A DNA stretch of 64,000 bases from an uncultured Chryseobacterium sp. (lineage in GTDB: Bacteria > Bacteroidota > Bacteroidia > Flavobacteriales > Weeksellaceae), in assembly GCA_913774355.1 (NCBI GenBank), contig CAJYGB010000018.1, positions 518,036 through 582,035 of the forward strand, in the 5' to 3' direction. Positions 52,080-61,084 of the stretch are shown in pieces. The notes under the pieces were generated by a model. It ran no database searches. It was not told where the DNA came from and worked only from the letters and a program-made list of their open reading frames with translations. Position 1 is the stretch's first letter. Each line of letters opens with the position of its first letter. The translations under genes and the position numbers were made by a program.

Positions 52080-52844
52080 CTATTTTTTAAGAACTTTAAA
52101 TATCCTGTTATCTGTACGGGTTAAAACCTTCACCAGGTATTCTCCCGGCGCATAATCGGAAAGATCAATAACTGCTCTGGAATTATTAATGACCTGGCTC
52201 TTAATTTTTCTGCCTTCCGCGTTATAAACTCCCAGAGATAATATAAGCTCTTTGCCATGAATATGCAAAAAGTCTGCTGTCGGATTAGGATAAACAGCTA
52301 GGTTGCTGACCGGATTGATCTCCTTTGTCCCGAGCTGAGTACCGGTAACGTTGACAATGTAATCCCTTGTTTCCCCGGATCCGAATGATGTACATGCATT
52401 CCCGGACCCGATCGTGCTTCCGTAAGCCCTGGAACGTATTCTCATCCTCGTATTTCCGGTGGCAGCAGAAGCCGGTACGGTAAAAGAGGTTGTGTTCTGA
52501 GTGCTCATTGAATTTACAAGCTGTTTGTATTCCTGTGGTTCGAAGACATTATTTTGATTGATATCGAGCCACATACCGATTACGGCTTCAGATGATGTGG
52601 AAGTATATATCTGGTAGGTTTGCCCTGCTGCCAGTGTCGCGGTTGTATTTCCGGAAGCAGGATATTCATGGTAAAAAACATTTTGTGACGAAAAGGTCTG
52701 ATGATTGAAAGGGGTAGAATTAATCCTTATTTCAATAAAGGTAGGATCTACGTCACCGCCTAAATTTGAAGTACAGGGGCTTTGTGTGGATTGGGCATTA
52801 AAAAAAGATGCCAGTAAAATACATGGAACTAAAGCTGATTTCAT
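52080..52844 (-). CDS. GEVED-domain protein with T9SS type A sorting domain
   Basis: 254 residues. Signal peptide (LVPCILLASFFNA then QSTQ) is followed by a GEVED-type beta domain (EAVIGMWLDINQNNVFEPQEYKQL ... GNTRMRIRSRAYGS ... GETRDYIVNV, residues about 75-160) and a C-terminal type A sorting domain (NLAVYPNPTADFLHIHGKE ... LGVYNAEGRKI ... GEYLVKVLTRTDNRIFKVLKK, about 180-254). It is therefore secreted through the type IX system. It is short, essentially one module plus the signal. The role is unknown. Confidence 0.9.
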   Translation of the reverse strand: MKSALVPCILLASFFNAQSTQSPCTSNLGGDVDPTFIEIRINSTPFNHQTFSSQNVFYHEYPASGNTTATLAAGQTYQIYTSTSSEAVIGMWLDINQNNVFEPQEYKQLVNSMSTQNTTSFTVPASAATGNTRMRIRSRAYGSTIGSGNACTSFGSGETRDYIVNVTGTQLGTKEINPVSNLAVYPNPTADFLHIHGKELILSLGVYNAEGRKIKSQVINNSRAVIDLSDYAPGEYLVKVLTRTDNRIFKVLKK

Positions 52845-53042
52845 ATAAAAAATTTTAAGGCTACAAATCTAACTAAAATAATTATTAATGCAACAAAGTT
52901 TCGTTAAAAGGCTAAAAATTTAATATTCGGTTCTATTATTCGATTGACCTTATATTTTAAACTTGTTTCCAAATGACTTTTGCAACGGAATACTGCAGTT
53001 CATCAAAAGATGTTCATCTATGTAAAAACATTAAATTATACG

Positions 53043-53050
53043 TAAATTTG
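53043..53050 (+). promoter_or_regulatory. -7 box of the Fur-like regulator promoter
   Basis: TAAATTTG matches TAnnTTTG, 35 bases before the ATG at 53086. Confidence 0.5.
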
Positions 53051-53085
53051 TATCAGTATAACGCTAATCAATCCTGCAGTTACCT

Positions 53086-53475
53086 ATGAAACAGATCAGA
53101 AATACCCATGCAAAAACTGAAATACTGAATATTATTAACAATTCAGAGGTTGCTTTATCGCACGCAGACATTCAGAAAAAGATTGGGGATATGTGTAATC
53201 GTGTCACCATTTACAGGGTTCTTGAACGCCTTGAAAAAGAAGGAAATATTCATAAGATAACGAATGTGGACGGGGTTGTAAATTTTGCCAAGTGCGACCA
53301 CATATGTCAAACAGACCATCATACCCATGACCATATCCATTTTAACTGCGAAAAATGCAAAACCATGATATGCATCGAAAATATTGCACCGGCAATCAGT
53401 CTTCCTGAAGATTTCACGGTCAGCAGCTACAACCTTGTGATCAGTGGAATATGTCCTAAGTGCCAAAATCTTTAA
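53086..53475 (+). CDS. Fur-family transcriptional regulator
   Basis: 129 residues. The winged helix (SEVALSHADIQKKIGDMCNRVTIYRVLERLEKEGNIHKIT) is followed by metal-binding residues CDHICQTDHHTHDHIHF and two CxxC pairs (FNCEKCKTMIC and GICPKCQNL) for structural zinc. This small form is common in Bacteroidota; Fur, Zur and PerR types cannot be separated by eye, although the histidine-rich H-H-x-H-x-H linker is more like Zur/Fur-type sensors. It stands alone and ends at a bidirectional terminator. Confidence 0.93.
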   Translation: MKQIRNTHAKTEILNIINNSEVALSHADIQKKIGDMCNRVTIYRVLERLEKEGNIHKITNVDGVVNFAKCDHICQTDHHTHDHIHFNCEKCKTMICIENIAPAISLPEDFTVSSYNLVISGICPKCQNL

Positions 53476-53500
53476 ATCCGGCATGCATTCAAATAAATAG

Positions 53501-53535
53501 AAAGAAAGACCGATTGCTCAAACCGGTCTTTCTTT
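53501..53535. terminator. Bidirectional terminator
   Basis: AAAGAAAGACCG and CGGTCTTTCTTT, a perfect 12-pair stem with an 11-base loop, between the converging Fur-like and parC genes. Confidence 0.9.
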
Positions 53536-53591
53536 TATCAATTAACTTTATAGCTGTTTAAAAACAGATGATGTATATTGGCGGAAATTAC

Positions 53592-56168
53592 TTATGGCCG
53601 ATCTTCACCCTGGAACAGGTCGCCAATGGTTCCATCCTCATCGGATCCGCCCGCAGGTTCCGGCTCCTCATAAGTTTCAGGCTCTTCTTCTGACGGTTCC
53701 GGAATGGTAATATTAATGGATTTTACTTTGAATTTGGTAAACTGATTACCGATCGCCTTAATTCCTTTAACAGCTATAAACTCGTCGATAGCCACCGTTT
53801 CAGGCTCACGCTCTTTCCCTTTATCTTTGGCAAAAACAATTTCAGCCGTGGCACCATTTGCTACAATGATGTTTTCAATAAAGGATTTAGGGTGTTCCGA
53901 CGGCATGAAGGTCTGCACATTCGGTGTATTTTCGAAGAGGAACCTTTTGATAAAATAGATATCCTTTTCGCCATCGTAATAAATGCAGGTCACCGGCTGA
54001 TTCGGCCGCCATTTTTCAAGCACCAGGTACTGGTCGTCAAAACGGTTGCCCAGATCGAATGAAACCAATTTTGCCTCACCATTGGTATTGATCGTCAGTA
54101 TTTTATTATCTCCTTTAAAATTTCCCAACAGGGTTCCTCTTCCGTCCGCATTCAGCCTGCGTACGGTATCGTCGAACCATATCTTCCGCGGTGCCAGCGT
54201 TGATACGCCTTCTTCTTTAAGATCAACCTTCTTTACCGAATATTTGGTCACCAGGTTTCCTTTGGAATCACGTCCTTTGATCGCAAGTTCGGAGAAATCC
54301 AGATCCATTTTATTCTTTCTGATTCTTGGATTGGGTTTTAATAAAACGGTAACGGTTTCCGCTTCCCCATTCGGATTTGCCGAAAAATAAAGCATTTCCG
54401 AACCTCGTTTATCGGAAGCCAGGGGATAATCCGTATTCCGGGTTACGCCTGTTACGGAAAAACGCTTCATGTAATAAGGTCCTTCCCTTCCTTCCCGGTA
54501 AATCATATTGTAAACCGTACGTTTATCGTTCTTTTTCCAGATAGCGACATGTACAATATCTTTTCCGATAAAGGTTTTGGCTTCCACTTTAACCACCTTC
54601 ATCCGTCCGTCTTTGCGGAATGTAATGATATCGTCGATATCCGAACAGTCAAAGAGATACTGGTCTTTTTTCAGGGAAGTTCCGATAAAGCCTTCCTCGA
54701 AATTGACATAGAATTTTTCGTTGGCTACGGCTACTTTCGTAGCATCAATGGTATCGAATATCCTGAGCTCGGTCTTACGCTGCCTGTCTTTGCCGTATTT
54801 CTTCTGGATGTTTAAATAATAATCGATCGCATACTGAATGAGGTTGGCCAGATGGTGTTTCACCTGCTCGATCTTTCCTTCAAGCGCCGCAATATTTTCT
54901 TTAAATTTATTAAGGTCGAATCTTGAAATCCTTTTGATCCTGATTTCCGTAAGCCTTAAGATATCTTCTTCCGTTACGGCTCTTAAAAGATGTCCGGTAT
55001 GCGGTTTCAGACCTTTGTCTATGGTTTTAAGAACCTCTTCCCAGGTTTTAACCTCTTCAATATCGTGATAGATCCTGTTTTCGATAAAAATCCTTTCCAA
55101 AGAAGAAAAGTGCCAGTTTTCCTGAAGTTCGTGAAGCTCGATCTCCAGCTCTTTTTTAAGAAGGGAAACCGTATGGTCCGTATTCATTTTCAGAATTTCG
55201 GAAACGTTCATGAACATCGGCTTATCACCTACAATCACACAGGCATTCGGAGAAATCGTCACCTGGCAGTCGGTAAAGGCATAAAGAGCATCAATCGTCT
55301 TATCCGGTGACACATCGTTGTGAAGATGGATCAGGATCTCTACTTTATCGGAGGTATTGTCTTCAATTTTCTTGATCTTGATCTTGCCTTTTTCATTGGC
55401 CTTTAAAATCGAATCGATCAGGTCACTGGTGGTTTTGGAGTAAGGAAGCTCGGTAATGATCAGCGTATGTTTATCCAGCGGAGATATTTTTGCTCTTGCC
55501 CTTACTTTTCCGCCCCTGTGCCCGTCGTTATATTCGGAAACATCAAGATAGCCTGCCGTTAAAAAGTCCGGGAATATCTCAAATTTTTTACCTTTGAGGT
55601 AAGCTACGGAAGCACTGATCAGTTCATTGAAATTATGCGGAAGAATTTTTGTGGAAAGTCCGACCCCGATTCCTTCAACGCCCTGTGCCAAAAGCAGCGG
55701 GAATTTTACGGGAAGGTCAATCGGTTCGTTGTTTCTGCCGTCGTAGGATTTGGCCCATTCCGTTGTTTTTGGATTAAAGACCACTTCCAGGGCAAACGGT
55801 GTCAGCCGGGCTTCGATATACCTGGCCGCAGCAGCAGAGTCTCCGGTGTAAATATTCCCCCAGTTTCCCTGCGTGTCGATCAACAATTCTTTCTGCCCGA
55901 TTCCTACCATTGCATCGGTAATGGAAGCGTCACCATGAGGGTGATACTTCATGGTATTCCCAACGATATTGGCTACTTTATTGTAACGTCCGTCTTCCAG
56001 CTCCCGCATGGAATGCATGATTCTCCGCTGAACAGGCTTGAATCCGTCATACACGGACGGAATGGCCCTGTCTAAAATTACGTAGGAAGCATAATCCAGA
56101 AACCAGTCTCTGTAAAGACCGGAAACTTTTTTTAAGCTTTCGCCATCATGCGAATGTTCTTCTGTCAT
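53592..56168 (-). CDS. parC: Type IIA topoisomerase subunit A (topoisomerase IV, ParC)
   Basis: 858 residues. With subunit B it passes duplex DNA through a double-strand break to decatenate and relax chromosomes. The catalytic tyrosine is in AAARYIEARLT near residue 115; upstream GLYRDWFLDYASYVILDRAIP and KPVQRRIMHSM form the QRDR region. A C-terminal beta-pinwheel-like half and an acidic tail (EPSEEEPETYEEPEP) follow. It lacks a clear GyrA-box (QRRGGKG), which with the divergent partner argues for topoisomerase IV rather than gyrase. It is the last gene of a minus-strand operon with parE and a membrane protein between. Confidence 0.93.
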   Translation of the reverse strand: MTEEHSHDGESLKKVSGLYRDWFLDYASYVILDRAIPSVYDGFKPVQRRIMHSMRELEDGRYNKVANIVGNTMKYHPHGDASITDAMVGIGQKELLIDTQGNWGNIYTGDSAAAARYIEARLTPFALEVVFNPKTTEWAKSYDGRNNEPIDLPVKFPLLLAQGVEGIGVGLSTKILPHNFNELISASVAYLKGKKFEIFPDFLTAGYLDVSEYNDGHRGGKVRARAKISPLDKHTLIITELPYSKTTSDLIDSILKANEKGKIKIKKIEDNTSDKVEILIHLHNDVSPDKTIDALYAFTDCQVTISPNACVIVGDKPMFMNVSEILKMNTDHTVSLLKKELEIELHELQENWHFSSLERIFIENRIYHDIEEVKTWEEVLKTIDKGLKPHTGHLLRAVTEEDILRLTEIRIKRISRFDLNKFKENIAALEGKIEQVKHHLANLIQYAIDYYLNIQKKYGKDRQRKTELRIFDTIDATKVAVANEKFYVNFEEGFIGTSLKKDQYLFDCSDIDDIITFRKDGRMKVVKVEAKTFIGKDIVHVAIWKKNDKRTVYNMIYREGREGPYYMKRFSVTGVTRNTDYPLASDKRGSEMLYFSANPNGEAETVTVLLKPNPRIRKNKMDLDFSELAIKGRDSKGNLVTKYSVKKVDLKEEGVSTLAPRKIWFDDTVRRLNADGRGTLLGNFKGDNKILTINTNGEAKLVSFDLGNRFDDQYLVLEKWRPNQPVTCIYYDGEKDIYFIKRFLFENTPNVQTFMPSEHPKSFIENIIVANGATAEIVFAKDKGKEREPETVAIDEFIAVKGIKAIGNQFTKFKVKSINITIPEPSEEEPETYEEPEPAGGSDEDGTIGDLFQGEDRP

Positions 56169-56180
56169 CGTTTAAATGTA

Positions 56181-56657
56181 TTAACTCTTTTTCTCATTAT
56201 TGGTTTTCACCACTTTATGCAGGGAGAATTTTAAATCGTTCACCTCTTTCTTCGTGAGATATGAAATTTCATATTTCAGGATGGTAGAACCGCTGTTTTT
56301 GCTGGAAATTGTAATGTATAGCCTCTTGATAATCAAAAGATCAATGACCTCAAATTTCAGCAGCTTGTATTTCGGAAACTCATCACTTAACGGTCTCTGC
56401 AGAAAAGGGATGATATTCCTGTTCCTGAAATGAAGGGCTTCTCCATCACTGTCGTATTCAAAGATCTGCCTTCCGCTGATATAAAACAGCAGGATAATAA
56501 ACAGTGGCATGATGATCAGTAAAAGACTTTCCCATCCCAAAATATTGAATTTATATTCTTCTAAAAAATAAGCTCCAATGCCTCCAAGTAACAACATAAT
56601 CAGAAGGCTGTTGATGAAGCTGTACACCGAAGTTTTGTTACGGTTACTCAGTCTCAT
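56181..56657 (-). CDS. Membrane protein of unknown function between parE and parC
   Basis: 158 residues. Two membrane helices (VYSFINSLLIMLLLGGIGAYF and SLLLIIMPLFIILLFYIS) are followed by a cytosolic domain of about 90 residues with strand patterns (FEYDSDGEALHFRNRN, KLLKFEVIDLLIIKRLYITISSKNS), resembling a PH-like fold. No family is certain. It lies 12 bases before parC and 36 bases after parE in the same direction, so all three are co-transcribed. A link to chromosome segregation is not supported by any motif. Confidence 0.8.
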   Translation of the reverse strand: MRLSNRNKTSVYSFINSLLIMLLLGGIGAYFLEEYKFNILGWESLLLIIMPLFIILLFYISGRQIFEYDSDGEALHFRNRNIIPFLQRPLSDEFPKYKLLKFEVIDLLIIKRLYITISSKNSGSTILKYEISYLTKKEVNDLKFSLHKVVKTNNEKKS

Positions 56658-56693
56658 TATTGATATGCTTTGTGGTTTGTGGCTTTTAAAATA

Positions 56694-58583
56694 CTAATTT
56701 TCATCAACGGCTTCGGCCAGGATTTCTTTTTTATCGATATCAGGATCCTCTACAACAAGGTTTTCCAGGATAAAAGTCTGACGGTCCGGGGTATTTTTAC
56801 CCATGTAAAATTCGAGAAGCTGATTGATGGTCTGATCCTTTCCTGCGACAACGGGCTCCAGGCGAATATCTTTTCCGATGAAATGCTTGAATTCATCCGG
56901 AGAAATCTCCCCTAATCCTTTGAATCGGGTGATCTCAGGATTTTTGCCCAGTTCGTTCAGTGCTTTAATACGCTCCTGCTCGGAATAGCAGTACCTCGTT
57001 TCCTTTTTATTCCTTACTCTGAACAAAGGAGTCTGAAGGATGTAAAGGTGCCCATTTTTTATCAGATCAGGAAAGAACTGCAGAAAAAATGTAATCATCA
57101 GAAGCCGGATATGCATCCCGTCGACATCGGCATCAGTAGCTATAATCACCTGGTTGTACCGAAGATCTTCAAGGCTTTCCTCGATATTCAGGGCCGCCTG
57201 AAGGAGATTGAACTCTTCATTTTCGTAGACTACTTTCTTCGTAAGACCATAGCAGTTCAAAGGTTTTCCTTTCAGGGAAAATACCGCCTGGGTTTCAACG
57301 TCACGGGATTTTGTGATCGATCCCGATGCAGAATCTCCCTCGGTAATGAAAATCTGGGTTTCTCCTTTCCTTTCGTTTTTCTGATCGTTATAGTGCTGCC
57401 GGCAATCGCGGAGTTTCTTATTATGCAGCGATACTTTCTTCGCTCTTTCCCTGGCCAGTTTCTGGATTCCGGAAAGTTCTTTTCTTTCTCGTTCTGAAAT
57501 TAATATTTTACGCTGAATCGCTTCAGCTAATTCAGGATTTCTGTGCAGGAAATTGTCCAGTTTACTTTTCAGGAAGTCGATGATGAAGGTACGTACCGTC
57601 GGGCCGTTCGGGCCGATGTCGTTGGACCCCAGCTTCGTCTTGGTCTGGGATTCGAATACGGGCTCTTCCACATTGATCGAAACGGCAGCAACGATTGATT
57701 TCCTTACATCCGATGCGTCGAAATTTTTATTGAAAAACTCACGGATGGTTTTTACATATGCTTCACGGAATGCATTAAGGTGGGTTCCCCCCTGCGTGGT
57801 ATTCTGCCCGTTGACAAATGAAAAATATGTTTCTGTCTGCGATTTGTCGGTATGGGTAATCGCTACCTCAATATCATTATCTCTAAGATGGATGATCGGA
57901 TACAGCGTTTCATTTTCCAGCTCTTCATCCAACAGATCCTTAAGACCATTTTCAGAATAAAATGTTTCCCCGTTAAAGAAAATCTTCAATCCCGGGTTCA
58001 GGTAAGCATAATTGCGGAGCATTCTTTCGATATACTCTTTCCTGAATTTGAAATTAAGGAAAATATCAGCATCCGGAATAAAGGAAATTTCAGTCCCGTT
58101 CCGGTCTGAAGTATCCTTCTCGTCAAAATTCTCTTTAATTAAGCCTCTTGAAAACTCAGCTACTTTCATTCTCCCGTCGCGGAAAGAACGTACACGGAAA
58201 TAATCGGAAAGCGCATTTACCGCTTTGGTACCGACCCCATTCAGCCCCACGGATTTTTTAAAGGCCTTACTGTCGTACTTCCCTCCGGTATTCATCTTGG
58301 AAACGGCATCCACTACTTTCCCAAGCGGAATTCCACGGCCAAAATCACGAATTGTAACTTTGCCATCGTCTAATTTTATTTCGATTCTTTTACCGGATTT
58401 CATTCTGAACTCATCGATCGAGTTGTCCAGAATTTCTTTCAGTAAAATATAGATACCGTCGTCGGCAGAGGAACCGTCTCCCAACTTCCCGATATACATT
58501 CCGGGACGCAAACGGATATGCTCCTGCCAATCGAGGGTCCTAATATTATCTTCGGAGTAGATTGGATTTATTTCTTGTGACAT
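56694..58583 (-). CDS. parE: Type IIA topoisomerase subunit B (topoisomerase IV, ParE)
   Basis: 629 residues. The frame extends upstream to 58622, but ATG at 58583 gives [32 protein letters not shown], the normal family start. GHKL ATPase elements: [33 protein letters not shown]. The Toprim domain has EGDSASGS and DADVDGMHI with the metal-binding acidic residues. Together with the downstream subunit A it forms an A2B2 enzyme; a separate gyrA/gyrB pair should exist elsewhere in the genome. Confidence 0.94.
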   Translation of the reverse strand: MSQEINPIYSEDNIRTLDWQEHIRLRPGMYIGKLGDGSSADDGIYILLKEILDNSIDEFRMKSGKRIEIKLDDGKVTIRDFGRGIPLGKVVDAVSKMNTGGKYDSKAFKKSVGLNGVGTKAVNALSDYFRVRSFRDGRMKVAEFSRGLIKENFDEKDTSDRNGTEISFIPDADIFLNFKFRKEYIERMLRNYAYLNPGLKIFFNGETFYSENGLKDLLDEELENETLYPIIHLRDNDIEVAITHTDKSQTETYFSFVNGQNTTQGGTHLNAFREAYVKTIREFFNKNFDASDVRKSIVAAVSINVEEPVFESQTKTKLGSNDIGPNGPTVRTFIIDFLKSKLDNFLHRNPELAEAIQRKILISERERKELSGIQKLARERAKKVSLHNKKLRDCRQHYNDQKNERKGETQIFITEGDSASGSITKSRDVETQAVFSLKGKPLNCYGLTKKVVYENEEFNLLQAALNIEESLEDLRYNQVIIATDADVDGMHIRLLMITFFLQFFPDLIKNGHLYILQTPLFRVRNKKETRYCYSEQERIKALNELGKNPEITRFKGLGEISPDEFKHFIGKDIRLEPVVAGKDQTINQLLEFYMGKNTPDRQTFILENLVVEDPDIDKKEILAEAVDEN

Positions 58584-58603
58584 ATATAATTTCAGCAAAC
58601 ATA

Positions 58604-58611
58604 CAAAAGTA
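58604..58611 (-). promoter_or_regulatory. -7 box of the parE promoter
   Basis: Minus-strand TACTTTTG matches TAnnTTTG, 20 bases before the parE ATG. Confidence 0.45.
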
Positions 58612-58865
58612 CGAATTTGCAAAAAATTATCCGAATATTTAGACTCATTTTTTACGAATATTTATCCGAAATCGTTGAATTATTGAAGGCAAAATTTTAT
58701 ATTTACATTATTCAATACGAAGTGAAAAACAAATTTTGTTTATCTTTAAGATTATTTAAACAAAATGATATGATTATTATGAATTATCACATTTAGCAAT
58801 TAAAATAAACAGTATGAATATAATCTGATAGAATTGAAAACTAACCTAAAAAACCACGCTAAACC

Positions 58866-59582
58866 ATGAAAAGTACACTGCATGCCTGCATCATAGATGA
58901 TAAGGATGATGGCGAATCCATTTCTTTCCTCCTGAAAAAAGAATTTCCGGAATTCGAAATCGACCTTCACACGAAAAACGTTGATTTTGCTTCCGATTAT
59001 CTGAGCAGAAATTCACCCGATCTGCTGTTTGTAGATATTCAGCTCAACAATGAGCAAGCTTTGGAAACCTTATCGAAATTACGTACATCTTCTTCACCCC
59101 TTATTTTTATCACCGATTCCGAAAACACAGCCATATCCGCCATCAAAAAAGGGATTACAAACTGCCTTTTAAAACCTGTTACTAACCTCAATTTTGTACT
59201 TACCGTCAATAAGGCGATGGAAAATTTTAAAAAGAACAGAACCTTTCCGTTTCCGAAATCCCGGAGCAAGATCAACCTTCCGACCCTGCAAGGCTTTAAA
59301 AGAGTAAATATTGATGAGATCATCCGGTGTGAAGCGGACTCCAACTACACTTCCATTTATCTGCTGGACAAAACCAAAGTCATGGTTTCCAAGACACTTC
59401 ATGATTTTGAAAAAAACCTTTCCGGCTATAATTTTTTCAGGATCCACCATAAGCACCTGATCAACCTGGAACATTTAAAAGAATACATAAAAGGAAAAGG
59501 CGGACAGGTCGTGATGACCGATAATTCCGTACTGGATGTTTCCATACGTCGTAAAAACGAATTTCTGCATAAAATTTTTTAA
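58866..59582 (+). CDS. LytR/AlgR-type response regulator (LytTR DNA-binding domain), orphan
   Basis: 238 residues. Receiver domain 1-120 with D11/D12 (IIDDKDD), phosphorylation site D57 (LLFVDIQL), a T/S region (FITDSEN) and K103 (LLKPVT). The LytTR domain occupies about 145-238 (LPTLQGFKRVNIDEIIRCEADSNYTSIYLLD ... FFRIHHKHLINLEHLKEYIKGKGGQVVM ... VSIRRK). It binds DNA repeats as a dimer and activates genes. No kinase is adjacent. The two next genes on the same strand encode T9SS cargo proteins and may be targets, but this is inference. Confidence 0.93.
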   Translation: MKSTLHACIIDDKDDGESISFLLKKEFPEFEIDLHTKNVDFASDYLSRNSPDLLFVDIQLNNEQALETLSKLRTSSSPLIFITDSENTAISAIKKGITNCLLKPVTNLNFVLTVNKAMENFKKNRTFPFPKSRSKINLPTLQGFKRVNIDEIIRCEADSNYTSIYLLDKTKVMVSKTLHDFEKNLSGYNFFRIHHKHLINLEHLKEYIKGKGGQVVMTDNSVLDVSIRRKNEFLHKIF

Positions 59583-59705
59583 TAATTCACGCTTATTAGA
59601 CAAACATTTACATTTACTCATTTTTCGCCACCACCTAATCACTCCCTATAGGCTGATATTGAATGCTTTGATAGTTTTGAGAAACAAACAAAAAAACGTA
59701 TTATT

Positions 59706-60872
59706 ATGAAAGCACACGTATTATCTTTGAAGGTTCTTATCGCAGCCGCTACAATTTTTTCCACTGCCCAAACGAATGCGCAGGCATGGCAGACTTTGGG
59801 AAACAGCGGTATTTCCTCTTCAAATTATGCAGGAACTGTGAATCCAGTACCATTTTACCTGAGAACAAACGGATCGACAAGCAATCCCGGCCAGGCAATT
59901 CTGAACGAAACAGGATCATTTCTGGTAGAAAGTGTAAACAACTCCAATACGGCAAAAACAAAAGGAAGCATCGTTGCCGGTTCAAGTAATGTTCTTGGAA
60001 ACAATGCCAACAGTTGCATGGTCAGCGGGTGGCAGAACGACCTTTCCGATGCCGGAGGTGCCAATATTGTAGCAGGACAGGGAAACCGCGTATTTAAACA
60101 AGCCAGTAAGTCCGTAGCCCTAGGATGGGTGAACAGGATTACAGCATCCAACCAGTTTGCCATCGGGGTAGGCGTTGATCTGTCATCTGAATATTCGGGT
60201 GGTTTTGGGGTAGACCTAGTCGCCACAGGAAACCGGTCCTTCGTGTTCGGATCCGGAACCGGGGGCGGATCTAAACTCACCAATACAATTCCTTCTTCGC
60301 TGATGTTCGGGGTTTCTTCCACGCCAACCATGCTGATCCAGGATCAGCTTGTGGGTATCGGAACCACATCTCCTACTGCTCTTCTTCATACAAACGGAAA
60401 GGTAAGAATGGAAAACCTGCCGGACGGAAACGGAAGAGCACTGGTTGTAGATCCCGATGGAAATGTGATGGTGGCCAACAGTTATCTGTACAGGTCTGCC
60501 GGGGATCAGACGGCAGAATTCCAGACCCAGATCGATGATCTTAGAAAAGAAGTTCAGGAGTTAAAAGAACTGCTCAAACAAAGCAGAATAAGCGTTGATA
60601 TGGGCGAAGCCTCCAATGAGCCGAAATTATACCAGAATGCGCCGAATCCGGGAAAAGGCGAAACCATAATTAAATATTATCTTCCAAAAGAGACAAATAA
60701 TGCATCCATTGGGATCTATAATGTTTCGGGACAGCTGATTAAGAATATTCCGCTTAAGGATAAGGGCAACGGAAGCATTACTTTGAACGGAATCCGCGGC
60801 GGATCGTATGTGTATACCCTTTCAGTGGATGGTAAGAATGCGGATACCAGGAAAATGATTATCCAGGACTGA
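59706..60872 (+). CDS. T9SS type A sorted protein with YadA-head-like repeats
   Basis: 388 residues. A signal peptide (VLIAAATIFSTAQTNA then QAWQ) precedes a region at about 75-200 with short repeats of small residues (GSSNVLGNNANSCMVSGW, AGGANIVAGQGNRVF, SKSVALGWVNRIT, NQFAIGVGVDL, NRSFVFGSG) like the left-handed beta-roll of YadA heads. Next is a tail-fibre-like segment (LVGIGTTSPTALLHTNGKVRM), a coiled coil (AEFQTQIDDLRKEVQELKELLKQ, about 275-300), and a type A sorting domain (LYQNAPNPGKGETIIKYYLP ... ASIGIYNVSGQLI). No autotransporter anchor is present. Probably a trimeric surface adhesin exported by T9SS. Confidence 0.85.
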   Translation: MKAHVLSLKVLIAAATIFSTAQTNAQAWQTLGNSGISSSNYAGTVNPVPFYLRTNGSTSNPGQAILNETGSFLVESVNNSNTAKTKGSIVAGSSNVLGNNANSCMVSGWQNDLSDAGGANIVAGQGNRVFKQASKSVALGWVNRITASNQFAIGVGVDLSSEYSGGFGVDLVATGNRSFVFGSGTGGGSKLTNTIPSSLMFGVSSTPTMLIQDQLVGIGTTSPTALLHTNGKVRMENLPDGNGRALVVDPDGNVMVANSYLYRSAGDQTAEFQTQIDDLRKEVQELKELLKQSRISVDMGEASNEPKLYQNAPNPGKGETIIKYYLPKETNNASIGIYNVSGQLIKNIPLKDKGNGSITLNGIRGGSYVYTLSVDGKNADTRKMIIQD

Positions 60873-61084
60873 TCTGAATGAAAGCATACCAGTCAAAAAA
60901 TTCCTGCGGATGGCTTTTAGTTGACAGTGAAAGACTGGTTGCTTATATCACCTGTAGCCACAAAAACATAACGCTTATTCTTTTGTGACAGCTTCCTGTG
61001 CTTTGTGGATCTTTATAAAGGCAATAACCGAAACATTATAAAAATTACAGTATTTTTTATATTAACTAAATTAAAATTTTAACT

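Noticed and set aside
59706-60872. Calling the 388-residue protein a trimeric autotransporter
   Set aside because: There is no C-terminal membrane anchor barrel; the protein ends in a T9SS sorting domain.
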